This document shows, one piece after another, positions 62,282 through 64,000 of a DNA stretch of 64,000 nt. The stretch is taken from the NCBI GenBank assembly GCA_963676515.1, contig OY781061.1, forward strand, positions 496,001 through 560,000. The letters run 5' to 3'. This stretch comes from G963667145 sp963676515 [NCBI: Candidatus Cloacimonadota bacterium]. Lineage in GTDB: Bacteria; Cloacimonadota; Cloacimonadia; G963667145. A program made the position numbers and the translations under genes. The first letter of the stretch is position 1, and each line of letters begins with the position of its first letter. Under the pieces are notes generated by a model. It was not told the DNA's origin, made no database searches, and saw only the letters and a program-made list of their open reading frames with translations.

Positions 62282-62645
62282 GGGGGTGAAACTGGTTTAG
62301 ACAGAGGTTTGAATCGACTATTGGTGCATACCGGGCAATGTTCAATTATCCCGTAAAAGTGTTTGAACAAAACAAAGTAGACGGAAACGATAACTACGCA
62401 ATGGCTGCCTAATTAGGCGCCTGCTTCCGTGAGAAAGCTTTTGACCTTTTCTCACAACCGAGGCATCATTTTTGGTCGAATAGCAAGGAGAGTCTGTTCT
62501 CGCTCTTTTTGTAAAACTTTAGAGGACTCGTCGGGGGCTCTAGGTTGATTGTTCCCTTACTTCCGATTAAATTAAAACAACTAAGTATGTAGACCCGGCA
62601 GCGGTTGACTTTTGGACGCGAGTTCGACTCTCGCCACCTCCACCA
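62282..62645 (+). ncRNA. ssrA: Transfer-messenger RNA (tmRNA)
   Basis: The 5' end GGGGGTGAAACTGG and the 3' end with T-loop GTTCGACTC and CACCTCC-A-CCA form the tRNA-like half; GGGGGTG pairs with CACCTCC. The tag frame runs from GAC at 62380 to TAA at 62410-62412 and reads DGNDNYAMAA (with the preloaded alanine, ADGNDNYAMAA), preceded by AAGTA as expected at the resume point. tmRNA rescues stalled ribosomes and tags the product for proteases such as ClpXP. CCA is encoded. Confidence 0.96.
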
Positions 62646-62675
62646 TTTTAATAATTTTTAGGGAGAATATCTATT

Positions 62676-64000
62676 ATGAAAATCAATCTAACTATCGACG
62701 GGAAAAGTTATGTTGGCACGCAAGGGCAAACCGTGTTGGAAGTTTGCAAAGAGAACAAAATCTTTGTGCCGACTTTTTGCCACGATCAAAGATTAAAACC
62801 TTACACCTCTTGCTTTATCTGCATCGTAGAGGTCAAAGGCGGAAGAGGCAAATTTTCGCCTTCTTGTTCCACAGAGATACAAGAGGGAATGGAAGTTGTT
62901 ACCGATTCAAAGGACATCCGCCAAACTCGCAAGATGAACCTTGAGCTGTTGCTCTCGAATCACTTGGGAGATTGCTACGCACCGTGCACGATGGAGTGCC
63001 CAAGCACAGTGGATATCCCTGGATACATCTCGATGATCTCCAGAGGTATGTACAAAGAGGCTGTCCGCCTAATAAGAGAGGAAAACCCATTGCCGCTAGT
63101 CTGCGGGCGAGTGTGTGCCAGACCCTGCGAGGATGTCTGTCGTAGGCACAACATCGACTCTGAGGTGGCTATCGACTGGCTAAAAAGATTTGCTACCGAC
63201 TACGAGCGAAACAACGGTGGACCTCTGCGAATAAATAAAGAAAATGCCACTGGGAAAAAAGTTGCCGTAATCGGTGCTGGACCAGGTGGACTGGCTTGTG
63301 CTTACTATCTTTCTCTGCAAGGACACGCTCCTGTGATTTTTGAGCGACTACCCGAGCCGGGCGGCATGCTCCGTTACGGAATACCTGCCTATCGTATGCC
63401 ACGCGACCTACTCAGAGAAGAGATCGACTACCTTTTGAGTTACGGCTCTGAGCTTCGTTGCAACCAATCTTTAGGAAAAGATTTCACAATGGAAAATCTC
63501 CAAAAAGATTACGATGCAATTTTCCTCGCTACAGGTGCACAAAAAGGCTCTTCAGCCAGAGCAGGTAATGAAAACTTGGCTTTGCAAGGTGTGGATTTCT
63601 TGCGTGAGGTAAATCTAGGCGAAGAGTTCGACTTTAGTGGCAAGACCGTAGTGGTGCTCGGTGGTGGCAATACAGCCATCGACTGTGCTCGTTCATCCGT
63701 GCGTTTGGGAGCTGCGAAGGTCATCATCGCTTACCGTCGCACAGAAAAGGAAATGCCCGCAGCCGACAACGAAATCGTGGATGCTAAAGAAGAAGGTGTA
63801 GAGATTAAAGAGCTGTGTGCTCCGCAAAAATTCAACGGCGATGCTGACAAATTGCAGTCTATCACCTTAGATATGATGAAACTCGGCGAACCTGACGATT
63901 CTGGCAGAAGAAGACCGATAAAAAATGGCGAGCAAGAAGAGCTGGTTTGCGATATAGCCATCGCCGCTATCGGACAAAAAGTAGATGCAACTGGCTTAAC
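62676..64000 (+). CDS. Ferredoxin-domain/GltD-like FAD-dependent oxidoreductase (partial, runs off the right edge)
   Basis: At least 441 codons without a stop. Residues 1-75 are a [2Fe-2S] ferredoxin domain (Cys35, 46, 49 and 62; PTFCHDQRL and TSCFICIVEV). A Fer4_20/GltD N-terminal cluster domain follows (CYAPCTMECP and CGRVCARPCEDVCRR). Then comes the FAD-binding KVAVIGAGPGGLACAYYL and the NAD(P)-binding VVVLGGGNTAIDCA. This matches the GltD-like subunits of formate dehydrogenase or hydrogenase-type electron-transfer complexes and NfnB relatives. AGGGAG lies about ten bases before the ATG. Partner subunits must lie beyond the window. Confidence 0.85.
   Translation, partial: MKINLTIDGKSYVGTQGQTVLEVCKENKIFVPTFCHDQRLKPYTSCFICIVEVKGGRGKFSPSCSTEIQEGMEVVTDSKDIRQTRKMNLELLLSNHLGDCYAPCTMECPSTVDIPGYISMISRGMYKEAVRLIREENPLPLVCGRVCARPCEDVCRRHNIDSEVAIDWLKRFATDYERNNGGPLRINKENATGKKVAVIGAGPGGLACAYYLSLQGHAPVIFERLPEPGGMLRYGIPAYRMPRDLLREEIDYLLSYGSELRCNQSLGKDFTMENLQKDYDAIFLATGAQKGSSARAGNENLALQGVDFLREVNLGEEFDFSGKTVVVLGGGNTAIDCARSSVRLGAAKVIIAYRRTEKEMPAADNEIVDAKEEGVEIKELCAPQKFNGDADKLQSITLDMMKLGEPDDSGRRRPIKNGEQEELVCDIAIAAIGQKVDATGL

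Overview
The window reads as a chromosomal segment of a Gram-negative (diderm), probably anaerobic bacterium. Signs of an outer membrane are an LptD-like protein, an MlaD-type MCE protein, KDO transferase (WaaA), a heptosyltransferase, the start of a GmhB-like heptose phosphatase and several predicted outer-membrane barrels. Signs of anaerobic life are a full Rnf complex, ApbE, a cluster of MinD-type ATPases with ferredoxin domains, and a ferredoxin/GltD-type flavoprotein. A short Bacteroidetes-type SerA hints at the FCB side of the tree, but I cannot fix the phylum from sequence alone. Housekeeping genes use moderately A+T-rich DNA; the restriction-modification island is visibly richer in A+T.

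Layout. 1-7.6 kb: gmhB (partial), lptD, mlaD, tRNA-Arg, ftsH, hpt, tilS. 7.7-14.1 kb: an export operon (LolA-like, DUF1302 barrel, RND/MMPL transporter, methyltransferase, ZIP transporter) ending in its probable TetR repressor, with a 27-bp palindrome in its promoter. 14.1-15.6 kb: repeat-bearing non-coding DNA. 15.6-19.5 kb: NCS2 purine permease, serA, rqcH. 19.5-24.7 kb: a five-gene operon encoding a FliF-FliG-like fusion, an FlgO/CsgG-like barrel protein, a TPR lipoprotein, MotA and MotB. 25-28 kb: apbE, glycosyltransferase, pentapeptide-like membrane protein. 28-33.3 kb: ybeY-corC-cysS, an uncharacterised protein, a structured non-coding stretch and a tRNA Gly-Cys-Leu cluster. 33.4-38.8 kb: DUF134-Mrp-DUF5320-MinD-MinD-NifX-NifX-ModA-like-DUF364. 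38.8-45.9 kb: a variable island of tandem units, each ending in a 217-bp copy of the waaA 3' end, holding two DinD-like genes and an AlwI-type restriction system with a RadC-methyltransferase fusion. 45.9-52.8 kb: waaA, heptosyltransferase, a metalloprotease/barrel protein, an APC permease fused to EIIA. 52.8-61.9 kb: MBL hydrolase-cmk-ispH-rpsA-rnfCDGEAB. 62.3-62.6 kb: tmRNA. 62.7 kb to the end: a partial ferredoxin/GltD-like oxidoreductase.

The most unusual content is the 19.5-24.7 kb operon. It pairs a flagellar-type stator (MotA/MotB, with the proton-binding Asp and the MotA prolines kept) with one rotor protein in which a FliF RBM3-like periplasmic domain, a membrane helix and FliG middle and C-terminal domains are fused. 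Outer-membrane and lipoprotein partners lie between them, and no flagellar export, rod, hook or FliM/FliN gene is present in the window. I read it as a candidate reduced, non-flagellar (or highly divergent) envelope motor. The second is the island at 38.8-45.9 kb, where direct repeats record tandem duplication and recombination of defence cargo next to waaA.
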